Made by a program: the position numbers and the translations under genes. 32,671 nucleotides of DNA from Spirochaetota bacterium (GTDB lineage: Bacteria; Spirochaetota; UBA4802; JAFGJZ01). Shown piece after piece: positions 21,946 through 29,540 of the stretch. Position 1 is the first letter of the stretch, and every line of letters starts with the position of its first letter. Location: contig JAFGRW010000045.1 of assembly GCA_016934935.1 (NCBI GenBank), positions 1 through 32,671 of the forward strand, in the 5' to 3' direction. Under the pieces are notes generated by a model, which made no database searches, was not told the DNA's origin, and was given only the letters and a program-made list of their open reading frames with translations.

Positions 21946-23631
21946 ATGAACGATAAGATTGATCCGGATTTTGAAGACAGTATCTCTATGGACGAGTTGC
22001 TTGCAGAAAGCGAATTAGCTTTTGAAGGTGGAGTTCTTAAGGGAGAAGTTGTTTCTGTTGATAATGAATTTGCGTTTATTAACACTGGTGGCAAAACTGA
22101 GGGAAGGGTTCTTTTATCGGAATTTGCTGTTAAGCCCAAACCGGGAGAAGTTGTTGATGTGGTCGTTGTTAACCGCCGAGGTGGTGACGGTATGTCTATA
22201 CTTTCACACAGACAGGCAAAACAGGCGGCCGAATGGGAATGCTTTGAAAAAAGCGGCTTATCTGTTGGTAACGATATAAAAGGAAAAATTGTTGAAGCCA
22301 GACAAAATGGTGCAATGGTCGAGTTTGACGGCTATCGTGGATTTATGCCGATGAGCCATGCTGCAGATATACGTGTGAAGGATGCGGTGCAAAACAAAAC
22401 TGAATTTGAACTTAGAATAATAAAAATTGACCCTAGAAAAAAAAGTATAATTGTCTCAAGACGAGCGCTCGTTGAAGAAAAAAAAGATGAGAGTTGGAAA
22501 GAACTTCTTGCTTCGGTTTCCGAGGGAGATGTTGTCGAAGGAACTGTTGCCCGTATCGTTAACTTCGGAGCCTTTATTGATATAGGCGGCTTTGAAGCAT
22601 TGTTGCATAATAATGATTTATCATGGAAAAAAGTTGCATACGTGAAGGATTTTTTAAAAATTGGAGATAAATCTAAATTTAAAGTTCTTTCTATTAATAA
22701 AAGTGACCGAAAAATATCTTTGGGTCTTAAACAACTCAAGGAAGATCCCTGGCTTTCAGTAAAAAACAGGTTTTCTATAGGTACTGTTTACAATGGTACA
22801 GTAACGGGGGTTGCACATTTTGGAGTTTTTGTTGAACTGGAAGAGGGTGTAGAAGGGCTTGTTCCCGCTTCTGAAATCGATTGGACTAAAAAAAACCAGG
22901 GGGCCCGTAACCAGCCTGCCAAGGGAGATGATGTTAAAGTTAAGATTCTAAGTATTGACAGTGATGAAAAAACAATATCTCTTAGTATACGTCAGACCAT
23001 TGAAAATCCATGGAAAGCAATTGCCAAAAAATATCCGGTTGGTACTGTCGTAAAGGGTGTAATAAAAAACAAAATGGATTTTGGTCTTTTTATTCAGGTG
23101 GAAGAGGGTATAGACGCCTTTGTGCATGTATCAGAAATAAGCTGGGATGACAAAGTTAAAAATCCGCTTGAGCCGTACAAGGAAGGTGATACGGTTAGCT
23201 GTAAAATTCTGTCTGTTAACGTTGATGAAATGAAAATCGCAGCGGGTATAAAGCAGCTGGAGCGATCGCCATGGGAGGCTGTAAAAGAGAAGTTTCCTCC
23301 CCGTTCGATTGTTCAGGGAAAGATAACTTCTGTTAAGTCTTTTGGTGTTTTTGTTAAGCTTGACGAAAATGTTGAAGGTATGATTCATATATCTGAAGTT
23401 TCAAAAAATAAGGTTGATGATCTGTCAGAGCTTTTTAAAGAGGGAGATACGGTAGAAGCAGTTGTTCTTGATGTTGATATCGCTAAAAAGAAAATTTCCC
23501 TTAGTATTAAAAATATTGAAATGCAGGCGGAAAAAGAGGAGCTGAGTAAGATCTTAAATGCTCAAAGTTCTAATACTGCGTCTATTGGCGATCTGATAAA
23601 ATTAAAAGGTGAAGAAACAGAAAATGAGTAA
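21946..23631 (+). CDS. rpsA: 30S ribosomal protein S1
   Basis: A 561-residue protein with six S1/OB-fold repeats, close to the E. coli length of 557. The first two are divergent (GEVVSVDNEFAFINTGG; GKIVEARQNGAMVEFDGYRG). Repeats three to six are canonical (GTVARIVNFGAFIDIGG, GTVTGVAHFGVFVELEEG, GVIKNKMDFGLFIQVEEG, GKITSVKSFGVFVKLDEN). S1 helps mRNA bind the 30S subunit. GGGAAAG precedes the ATG. The 137 bases after cmk may hold a promoter, but none stands out. The 3' end overlaps the next gene by 8 bases. Confidence 0.96.
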   Translation: MNDKIDPDFEDSISMDELLAESELAFEGGVLKGEVVSVDNEFAFINTGGKTEGRVLLSEFAVKPKPGEVVDVVVVNRRGGDGMSILSHRQAKQAAEWECFEKSGLSVGNDIKGKIVEARQNGAMVEFDGYRGFMPMSHAADIRVKDAVQNKTEFELRIIKIDPRKKSIIVSRRALVEEKKDESWKELLASVSEGDVVEGTVARIVNFGAFIDIGGFEALLHNNDLSWKKVAYVKDFLKIGDKSKFKVLSINKSDRKISLGLKQLKEDPWLSVKNRFSIGTVYNGTVTGVAHFGVFVELEEGVEGLVPASEIDWTKKNQGARNQPAKGDDVKVKILSIDSDEKTISLSIRQTIENPWKAIAKKYPVGTVVKGVIKNKMDFGLFIQVEEGIDAFVHVSEISWDDKVKNPLEPYKEGDTVSCKILSVNVDEMKIAAGIKQLERSPWEAVKEKFPPRSIVQGKITSVKSFGVFVKLDENVEGMIHISEVSKNKVDDLSELFKEGDTVEAVVLDVDIAKKKISLSIKNIEMQAEKEELSKILNAQSSNTASIGDLIKLKGEETENE

Positions 23632-24313
23632 AGTTAATGTAGAGCAGAATAAATTTGAAAAAATAGCTTTCAGTGTCTTTGGCTATATATCATCCCACAG
23701 AAAAATATTTATAGCCTCTTTTTCTCTAATTATTGTTGTGGTTTTGGCAGCTATTGCTTTTGCTGTTTATTATGACAAGCACCAGAGTGAAATTGTAGTT
23801 CAATACGAAGCAATTCTTGATGAATACAGTCGTTTGATAGAAGAAGAGAAAAAAGAGGAAGCTGTAAACTATGCTGTTAGCGAAATTGTAAAGCTTTCTG
23901 ATAGTGCAAAATGGGGTTATATCAAAGATAATGGTTATTATCTTGCTGCCGGTATACTTTATCATAACAAACGTTACGAAGAAGCTCTTGAGTATTATAA
24001 TAAATTTGTAGATAATAGCGGATCTTCGGAATTAATTCCATTAGCGCGAATACAGATTGCTGTAACGCTTGAGTGGCTAGAGCGCAACGATGAGGCATTT
24101 GAGATATACAAGAATCTGGAAGTTGATTTGGCTGATACCAAATTCATTGAACAGATAATATATGATCTGGGTCGTCATTATGAGCGTACAGGTGATGTCA
24201 AGAAGGCTAAGGAGTATTATAGCCGTCTTGTTTCTGAATATATAGGCTCTTTCTACGAAAAACAGGCTAAAAAACGGCTTATGCTTATGAGTTATAAGCC
24301 TGATGCCTCTTGA
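23624..24313 (+). CDS. Membrane-anchored TPR protein
   Basis: A 229-residue protein: a short cytoplasmic N-terminus, one transmembrane helix at about residues 28-49 (SFSLIIVVVLAAIAFAVYY) and then a periplasmic helical domain with TPR-like pairs (YYLAAGILYHNKRYEEALEYY, LARIQIAVTLEWLERNDEAF, IYDLGRHYERTGDVKKAKEYY). The architecture recalls YfgM-type scaffold proteins, but the identity is not certain. ATG 23624 overlaps rpsA by 8 bases and fixes translational coupling; an earlier in-frame GTG (23609) is less likely. A hairpin follows the stop. Confidence 0.82.
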   Translation: MSKVNVEQNKFEKIAFSVFGYISSHRKIFIASFSLIIVVVLAAIAFAVYYDKHQSEIVVQYEAILDEYSRLIEEEKKEEAVNYAVSEIVKLSDSAKWGYIKDNGYYLAAGILYHNKRYEEALEYYNKFVDNSGSSELIPLARIQIAVTLEWLERNDEAFEIYKNLEVDLADTKFIEQIIYDLGRHYERTGDVKKAKEYYSRLVSEYIGSFYEKQAKKRLMLMSYKPDAS

Positions 24314-24333
24314 TATCAGTTTAGGCTGATATC
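24312..24333 (+). terminator. Hairpin after the TPR gene
   Basis: GATATCAG (24312-24319) pairs perfectly with CTGATATC (24326-24333) around TTTAGG, starting inside the stop codon. CTGGTTTT follows, so the T-run is short. It is a possible terminator of the cmk-rpsA-TPR transcript, directly ahead of the rpmF promoter. Confidence 0.55.
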
Positions 24334-24347
24334 CTGGTTTTATGTGC

Positions 24348-24375
24348 TTGACAAATTGGGTGTTAAAAATATTTT
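24348..24375 (+). promoter_or_regulatory. Promoter of rpmF
   Basis: A perfect -35 TTGACA (24348-24353) is followed after 16 bases by TATTTT (24370-24375), placing transcription start about 35 bases before the GTG start. It follows the hairpin that ends the previous unit. Confidence 0.65.
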
Positions 24376-24417
24376 GTTCCTCAATGCAAAAATGAATGTT
24401 ATTTATGGAGATATAAA

Positions 24418-24612
24418 GTGGCTGTTCCAAAGAGAAGAAAATCAAAATCAAAAGTGAGAATGCGTCGTGCAAATGTAAAGATTGCGTCTCCAAACTTGCG
24501 TCCTTGTCCAAAATGCGGCGCGTTTGTTTTATCTCATAAGGTTTGTCCTGAGTGTAATACTTATAAAGGACGTGTAATTATAGAAAAAAAAGCGCCTGTT
24601 GTAGAAGCCTAG
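24418..24612 (+). CDS. rpmF: 50S ribosomal protein L32
   Basis: A 64-residue protein with the L32 N-terminus AVPKRRKSKSKVRMRRAN and two CxxC pairs (CPKCGAF and CPEC), so it is the zinc-binding form. GTG start preceded by TATGGAG. In many bacteria rpmF is followed by plsX or acpP; here a terminator and rnc follow directly. Confidence 0.96.
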   Translation: MAVPKRRKSKSKVRMRRANVKIASPNLRPCPKCGAFVLSHKVCPECNTYKGRVIIEKKAPVVEA

Positions 24613-24646
24613 TTCTTTGACTAATGCGTTAGGTATTAAAATAACC

Positions 24647-24675
24647 GGGTGTCCTTTGACACCCTTTTATTTTTT
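24647..24675 (+). terminator. Intrinsic terminator after rpmF
   Basis: GGGTGTC (24647-24653) pairs perfectly with GACACCC (24658-24664) around CTTT, followed by TTTTATTTTTT. It lies 34 bases after the rpmF stop and only 11 bases before the rnc start, so it should strongly limit transcription into rnc. Confidence 0.9.
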
Positions 24676-24686
24676 CAGGATTTTTT

Positions 24687-25409
24687 ATGCATGATTTTAA
24701 AAATCGCTCAAAAGATTTAAACCGCCTCCAAAAAATACTGAAGGTCAAGTTTACCAATCTGGATCTTCTCAACCGTTCCCTTACTCACCGTTCATACGCA
24801 AATGAACTTCCCTATCCTGTTAAAGAAAATGAACGTCTGGAATATCTTGGCGATTCGGTTTTAGGGCTTGTAATCAATGAATATCTTTACAAACGTTTCG
24901 AGTCTTATCATGAGGGAGACTTGGCAAAGATCAAGTCGACGGTTGTTTCCGAAGAGATGTTGGCCGCTGTAGCATTTGAGTTGAAAATAGGTCAGTTTAT
25001 TCTGCTTGGAAAGGGCGAAGAGAATAGTGGTGGAAGAAGTCGTCTATCAATTCTTGCCAATACGGTTGAAGCGATAATCGGAGCCATGTATCTTGACCGC
25101 GGTCTCAAGGCCAGTAAAAAGTTTATATTATCTGTTTTTAAAAAATATATTGACCAGGTTGATAAAATACCTACCATGAGGGATCCTAAAACTTCTCTTC
25201 AGGAAATTGTACAAAAAAAATATAAAAAAAAGCCGGATTATATTTTGTTAAAAGAAGAGGGACCGGATCATGAAAAGCTGTTTACTGTTGCCTTAACGAT
25301 AAATGGGCGTGTTGTTATTGAAGGCTCGGGTACCAGCAAACGTAGGGCAGAGGTTGACGCGGCCCGTAAAATTTTAAATAAGATTAAAAATGAGAGATTT
25401 GAAGTGTGA
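24687..25409 (+). CDS. rnc: Ribonuclease III
   Basis: A 240-residue enzyme. The endonuclease domain carries the signature ERLEYLGDSVLGLVINEYLY (Glu52, Asp56) and the second acidic site VEAIIGAMYLDRG. The double-stranded RNA-binding domain starts near DPKTSLQEIVQKKYKKKP and ends GTSKRRAEVDAARKIL. It processes rRNA precursors and structured mRNAs. The start is close to the terminator of rpmF, with TCAGGA upstream of the ATG. The stop overlaps the next start as GTGA. Confidence 0.96.
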   Translation: MHDFKNRSKDLNRLQKILKVKFTNLDLLNRSLTHRSYANELPYPVKENERLEYLGDSVLGLVINEYLYKRFESYHEGDLAKIKSTVVSEEMLAAVAFELKIGQFILLGKGEENSGGRSRLSILANTVEAIIGAMYLDRGLKASKKFILSVFKKYIDQVDKIPTMRDPKTSLQEIVQKKYKKKPDYILLKEEGPDHEKLFTVALTINGRVVIEGSGTSKRRAEVDAARKILNKIKNERFEV

Positions 25410-25861
25410 GTCTGCTTAACAATAAAAGAATCCGTATCCGTGTTGCTGGTATTCTTATTGAAAACGGTAATGTTTTAATGGTATGTCACCAAAAAAATGG
25501 AAAAAGTTACTGGCTTTTGCCAGGTGGGGGCGTCGATTATGGGGAGACGCTTCCACAGGCTTTACGACGAGAGTTTGAAGAAGAGATTGGTATCCAGGTA
25601 GAAGTACATGATCTTCTTTTCAGTATTGATTCCATTTCGCCTTCGGGGAAGAGACATATTGTTAATCTGGTGTTTATTTGCAAGTATTCCAGCGGTGTTT
25701 ACCGTTTGGGTTTGGATAAGCGTCTTTCAGATTTTAAATTTCTTTCTATTGATGAAATCTCAAATGCTACAGTTTATCCGTCTTTGAAAAAACAGCTTAT
25801 CGATTATGTCGCCGGAAAAAGCGGGCAGAAGATCTATCTTGGTTCACACTGGAATAAATAA
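25406..25861 (+). CDS. NUDIX hydrolase
   Basis: A 151-residue protein. The Nudix box Gx5Ex7REUxEExGU is complete at residues 41-63, beginning GGVDYGETLP and ending REFEEEIGI. A hydrophobic strand precedes it (VAGILIENGNVLMVCH) and the text LLPGGGVDYGE is typical of enzymes acting on nucleotide or sugar-nucleotide diphosphates. The substrate cannot be read. GTG start overlapping the rnc stop by four bases shows translational coupling, so it is expressed with RNase III. Confidence 0.9.
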   Translation: MSLLNNKRIRIRVAGILIENGNVLMVCHQKNGKSYWLLPGGGVDYGETLPQALRREFEEEIGIQVEVHDLLFSIDSISPSGKRHIVNLVFICKYSSGVYRLGLDKRLSDFKFLSIDEISNATVYPSLKKQLIDYVAGKSGQKIYLGSHWNK

Positions 25862-25912
25862 AGCAGTATAATTATTTTTAAGATTACCATAATATTTTTT
25901 AAGTGGGTTTAG

Positions 25913-26257
25913 ATGGAATTTTCATATGTTGTTGAAGATTACGAATATTTCAAACTGATTAAATTAAGCGGTAATCTATCGGTTATCAGTGCTGAGGAAT
26001 TTGAAAGAGCTGTAAACAAAATAACCGCGACCCACAGTGTCATTATTGACTGCGCAAATATGGAAATATTAACATCAGCAGGTGTTGATTCCTTTGTAAA
26101 TGTAAGTCTTAATGCCAGAGATACCGGTCGCCGAGTAATGATTCTTCACCTTGACCCTGATTATTACCATTTAATAGAAACCTTAAATATTCTGGACTAT
26201 CTGATTATTGTTGAAACTCTTGACGAAGGGCGTGTCAAGATAGAGTATTATACCTGA
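25913..26257 (+). CDS. STAS-domain protein (anti-sigma factor antagonist-like)
   Basis: A 114-residue single STAS domain. The strand-helix pattern includes YFKLIKLSGNLSVISAEEF, HSVIIDCANMEILTSAGVDSF and a C-terminal helix region. The Ser at position 55 in LTSAGVDSF corresponds to the site phosphorylated in SpoIIAA-type antagonists. No anti-sigma kinase or sigma factor gene is nearby, so its partner is elsewhere. The stop overlaps the end of the converging ABC gene by 10 bases, with no terminator between them. Confidence 0.87.
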   Translation: MEFSYVVEDYEYFKLIKLSGNLSVISAEEFERAVNKITATHSVIIDCANMEILTSAGVDSFVNVSLNARDTGRRVMILHLDPDYYHLIETLNILDYLIIVETLDEGRVKIEYYT

Positions 26258-27009
26258 TGATAAAAATGAAACTCAGGGGAACCATTCGCTATGTTATGGT
26301 TACAAACAATATCCATTCCAAATATCTCTCCCATTATTTGATCTGTGATTTTCTCTTTTTTATCCGAGAATAGAACCTGACCTTTGCCTAGAGCAATGTA
26401 GTGGGTGCAGCACGAAAATATAAAATTTATATTATGTGAAGCAATAACAAATCTTACCCGTTTTTCAATACTGATATGATGAATCAGATTAATAAGCTGT
26501 ATAAGTGATAAAGGGTCAAGGTGGGTATCCGGATTATCAAGAAACATTAGCGGTTTCAGGGTAATAAAAGATGCCGCAAGGTATGATTTTTTTAATATTG
26601 CATCTGGAACTTCACCGCAATGAAATTGTAAATACGGCGTTAAATGAAAGTATAAACAGACTGCATGGATAAAGTCTTCAATTTGTGAGTAGGCTTCTCT
26701 CTGCTTGTAAAAATGTCTTGGGGTTCCAGAAAGAATAAGTTCCTTGATGGTCATATATGGTGAGTAATCAGTTTTGCCGGGGAAAAGCATTGATTTTTTT
26801 TTCCTTTTGGATGCCGGTAAAATTTCATTGTTTTGCAATATTCTTCCATCTGTGTGTTCCACTGCTCCGGCAAGAACGTTTAACAAAGCTGTTTTGCCTG
26901 ATCCCGATCTCCCAATAAGTCCCGTTATCATGCCTTCCTTAAAATTGAATGATATATCATCCAATATGGGCTTTTTCTTAATTTTATAGCAAAGAGATTC
27001 TATTTTCAT
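26248..27009 (-). CDS. Degenerate ABC ATPase, FecE/ZnuC-like
   Basis: A 253-residue ABC ATP-binding protein. Walker A is intact (GRSGSGKT, 33-40) and the H-loop is ASHN (His192). Several other parts are altered: the Q-loop Gln is missing (FPGKTDY around 76-82), the signature LSGGQ is replaced by FHCGE (129-133), and Walker B reads PLMFLDNPD, with Asn159 where the catalytic Glu is expected. The C-terminal text EIFGMDIVC resembles ATPases of iron-siderophore, heme and cobalamin importers. It may bind ATP but hydrolyse it poorly. The start lies within the end of the membrane protein gene (26-base overlap), so the two are coupled. Confidence 0.82.
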   Translation of the reverse strand: MKIESLCYKIKKKPILDDISFNFKEGMITGLIGRSGSGKTALLNVLAGAVEHTDGRILQNNEILPASKRKKKSMLFPGKTDYSPYMTIKELILSGTPRHFYKQREAYSQIEDFIHAVCLYFHLTPYLQFHCGEVPDAILKKSYLAASFITLKPLMFLDNPDTHLDPLSLIQLINLIHHISIEKRVRFVIASHNINFIFSCCTHYIALGKGQVLFSDKKEKITDQIMGEIFGMDIVCNHNIANGSPEFHFYHQV

Positions 27010-27754
27010 TGTAAATGGCTCCCCCGGTATTCATGGAATGAATAAAAAACAGATAAGAGACAGCTAGAGGAATTATTATCCCTAATTGACTGAATGATAA
27101 CGCATAAACTGTTAAAATTGTAGTAATCAAAATGATTCTGATTTGCATAATAATTGAATGTAGATTATGAATTGAAACAGCTGTATCTACAACAATAATA
27201 CCTGTAACTAGTAGTAGTGCAGCGTCAGCGAAAAAATGAAAAACAAGTACAAATTCAGGGGGCAAATTAGATACAATAATAAAAAACATAGTTATAATAA
27301 TTATTAAAAAAACAGGGTGATATAAATTTGTATTAAAAAAAATCATGAATGGAGTAAGGGCTTTAAGGGGATTGCAGGATTTTGTTAACAGACAGAGCAG
27401 AGCAAGACAAAAAAATGAGAAGAGTAATCCTTTGATTATATAGTTATAAATATTGAAATCTTTTTGAAATTGTAAAAATAGGTGTATTGCAACAAGAATC
27501 GGTGACAGTGTTAAAGCAAATTGAATGCTGAATTTGTAAAAAATAAATGCTATCACGGTTGCAAGCAATGTTCCACCACTGACTAACGAGTTATAGATAT
27601 ATTTTGTTTGGTGTAGTCGAGTTATGATTACTATACGTAAAAGTATCGAAAAGCTCAAGGCGGGTAAATCTTCAAAAGAGAGCGACTTTGTAAAAGTCAA
27701 AAAATAGAAACCGGATAAGTAAAAAATAATTTCAGGAATCAGTAAAAGGCTCAT
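26984..27754 (-). CDS. Short polytopic membrane protein, possibly a diverged FecCD-type permease
   Basis: A 256-residue protein with about seven hydrophobic segments and no signal peptide. Two parts look like FecCD (BtuC/FhuB) landmarks: YNSLVSGGTLLATVIAF resembles the GVSSGAALGAV region, and ALSFSQLGIIIPLAVSYL resembles the SGPIGFVGLIVPH coupling region. It is about 70 residues shorter than FecCD and lacks the Gly and His of the second motif. Coupling to a FecE-like ATPase gene supports this reading, but the assignment remains inference. Ile, Leu and Phe content is very high. Confidence 0.65.
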   Translation of the reverse strand: MSLLLIPEIIFYLSGFYFLTFTKSLSFEDLPALSFSILLRIVIITRLHQTKYIYNSLVSGGTLLATVIAFIFYKFSIQFALTLSPILVAIHLFLQFQKDFNIYNYIIKGLLFSFFCLALLCLLTKSCNPLKALTPFMIFFNTNLYHPVFLIIIITMFFIIVSNLPPEFVLVFHFFADAALLLVTGIIVVDTAVSIHNLHSIIMQIRIILITTILTVYALSFSQLGIIIPLAVSYLFFIHSMNTGGAIYNENRISLL

Positions 27755-27847
27755 AGTGCAATCTATCCTTATATTTATTTAATAAGGGAGCTTGGAATAA
27801 TTAATTGTCTTCGAAAACAAAATATAGATATTTATTAGCAATAGACT

Positions 27848-29356
27848 CTATTTTTTTGTTTCATCGGTTTTGACTTTTTCTTCAAGTTCACGCTTTTTTG
27901 CCGCAGCTTCTTCTGCTTTTCTGAGTTCTTCTTTTGCATCCAGATATTCCTGGATTATTTTTTTTGCCAGTGGTCCCAGGTCGGGATCTTCAACAATGGC
28001 GTGTTTTGCAGAGGTGTGCAAAACAATATATTCAATTGAATTGCGAGCCTTTGATTCGTGGCCGGTTTTCAAATACGCCTTTGCTAAGAGTAATTTCTCA
28101 GGTTGTGCAAGCGATATTGATTCAAAAAGTTCTATTGCTTCTCTGTAATTTTTGGTCTGAAAAAAACTATGGGCTGCCTGGTTCTTGTCTTTAAATTCGA
28201 GTAGCTCCGTAGTGATGGCTTGATAAATATGCGTTGAGCGGTTATACTCTTTTTGAGAAAAATAGTGATTTGCCAGTAGCAGGTAAGCTTTGGAATATTT
28301 TTTAGAAAGCGTTTTGTTTTTGTTAGTTAAATTGAAAAGTGCTCCGAAGGTTTTAACCCATTTATCATCAGAAGCTTTATAGTATAGTGAGCCAAGTTGA
28401 TATTTGATGTCGGCATTTGAAGGTGATCGTTTATCAAGATCTGCAAGTATAATACTGGCTTCTTCAAGGCGGTTCTGTTTTATATAAACGGCAGAGAGCA
28501 TCTTTTTTAGATTAATACTCTCGCGAATTTTAAGAGCGTTTTGAATATCCTGTTCAGCTTCTGTGTATCTGCCAGTCATAATATGGCAGCTGGCTCTTTG
28601 TGACAGTGTATTTAACCGGGTATTTGTATTAATAAAGCCGTATTTGAGTATGTTTGAATAGTAAGTTGTGGCATCAGAATACTGTTTATTGTCCATACTT
28701 ATCTTCGCAGCCAGTGTCTGAACAGCAGTATAGTAGGGTATTTTATTGGCGATTACACGCAGGTTTCTTAATGCTTCACCAACATTTCCACTCTTATAAT
28801 TTATAATACCTATTTCGAATCTAGGTGCCAGAAAAGAGTTGTCGTAAGAGAGCGCGCTTTTGAAGTCATCCAAAGCATTTTGAGTATTACCGGATGAATG
28901 ATTGTTTTTACCTGATTTATAAGCATCTATAGCTGATTGATTGTTGGTCCAAAGCATCTTGTTTATAAGTTCATCGACCTTTTTCCTGGCGGCATGATCT
29001 CCTCTTTTCTCGTACATAATTTTGCATGTTTTAACCATTCCGTCCAGATCGTTTATCTGTTCTGTCAGTATAATGAGGTTCCAGTGGGTCAGCTTCTGAT
29101 ATTTCCCGCTAAGCCGGTTATCGAGGGCTTTAATATAATATTCTATGGCCTGCTTGTAGTTTCGGTTGTTTTTTTCTATTTCACCAAGGTAATAGTAGGC
29201 ATTTCCGTTGGTAGAGTCTTCTTCAACAGCAGCAAGAAAGTGCTCTTTTGCCTTATCCGGGTCTTTGCGCATAAAAAGACGGACACCTGTTGAATATTCA
29301 CTTGCTATCAGGGTTATATTCATGGTTAAAAATATAAAGATTATAATTCGTTTCAT
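27848..29356 (-). CDS. Secreted TPR-repeat protein
   Basis: A 502-residue protein with an N-terminal signal peptide (KRIIIFIFLTMNITLIAS, about 19 residues) and roughly ten TPR-type helical pairs across 35-450, such as AYYYLGEIEKNNRNYKQAIEYY and LLLANHYFSQKEYNRSTHIY. The end is a Lys/Glu-rich helix (about 468-502). Mature protein should be periplasmic. It is first in a minus-strand unit with the short permease and ABC ATPase (93-base gap), suggesting a joint role, for example as a periplasmic scaffold. The partner is unknown. Confidence 0.85.
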   Translation of the reverse strand: MKRIIIFIFLTMNITLIASEYSTGVRLFMRKDPDKAKEHFLAAVEEDSTNGNAYYYLGEIEKNNRNYKQAIEYYIKALDNRLSGKYQKLTHWNLIILTEQINDLDGMVKTCKIMYEKRGDHAARKKVDELINKMLWTNNQSAIDAYKSGKNNHSSGNTQNALDDFKSALSYDNSFLAPRFEIGIINYKSGNVGEALRNLRVIANKIPYYTAVQTLAAKISMDNKQYSDATTYYSNILKYGFINTNTRLNTLSQRASCHIMTGRYTEAEQDIQNALKIRESINLKKMLSAVYIKQNRLEEASIILADLDKRSPSNADIKYQLGSLYYKASDDKWVKTFGALFNLTNKNKTLSKKYSKAYLLLANHYFSQKEYNRSTHIYQAITTELLEFKDKNQAAHSFFQTKNYREAIELFESISLAQPEKLLLAKAYLKTGHESKARNSIEYIVLHTSAKHAIVEDPDLGPLAKKIIQEYLDAKEELRKAEEAAAKKRELEEKVKTDETKK

Positions 29357-29416
29357 AATTGATTAAGCCTGGTATCCCCAAAAATATCTATATAAGCATG
29401 GTAAAACTATTTTTTA

Positions 29417-29446
29417 AATGTAGATCATTGAGCTGATTATTGTCAA
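29417..29446 (-). promoter_or_regulatory. Promoter of the TPR-permease-ATPase unit
   Basis: On the minus strand, a perfect -35 TTGACA (29446-29441) and TACATT (29422-29417) are separated by 18 bases, about 60 bases upstream of the TPR gene start. It is the best promoter candidate for the three-gene unit. Confidence 0.6.
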
Positions 29447-29511
29447 TCGGTAACTTAAAAAAAAGGATAATATTTTAGCGGTGTAAAGTATTTGAAAAAA
29501 AAAGGACTGCA

Positions 29512-29535
29512 TATAATCTGCCATTTGACCAGGGG
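29512..29535 (+). promoter_or_regulatory. -10 box and ribosome site of murJ
   Basis: A perfect TATAAT (29512-29517) lies 23 bases before the ATG, with only weak -35 matches (TTGAAA 14 bases upstream, too close). AGGGGG (29530-29535) is the ribosome binding site. The leader would be very short. Confidence 0.45.
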
Positions 29536-29540
29536 GATTT

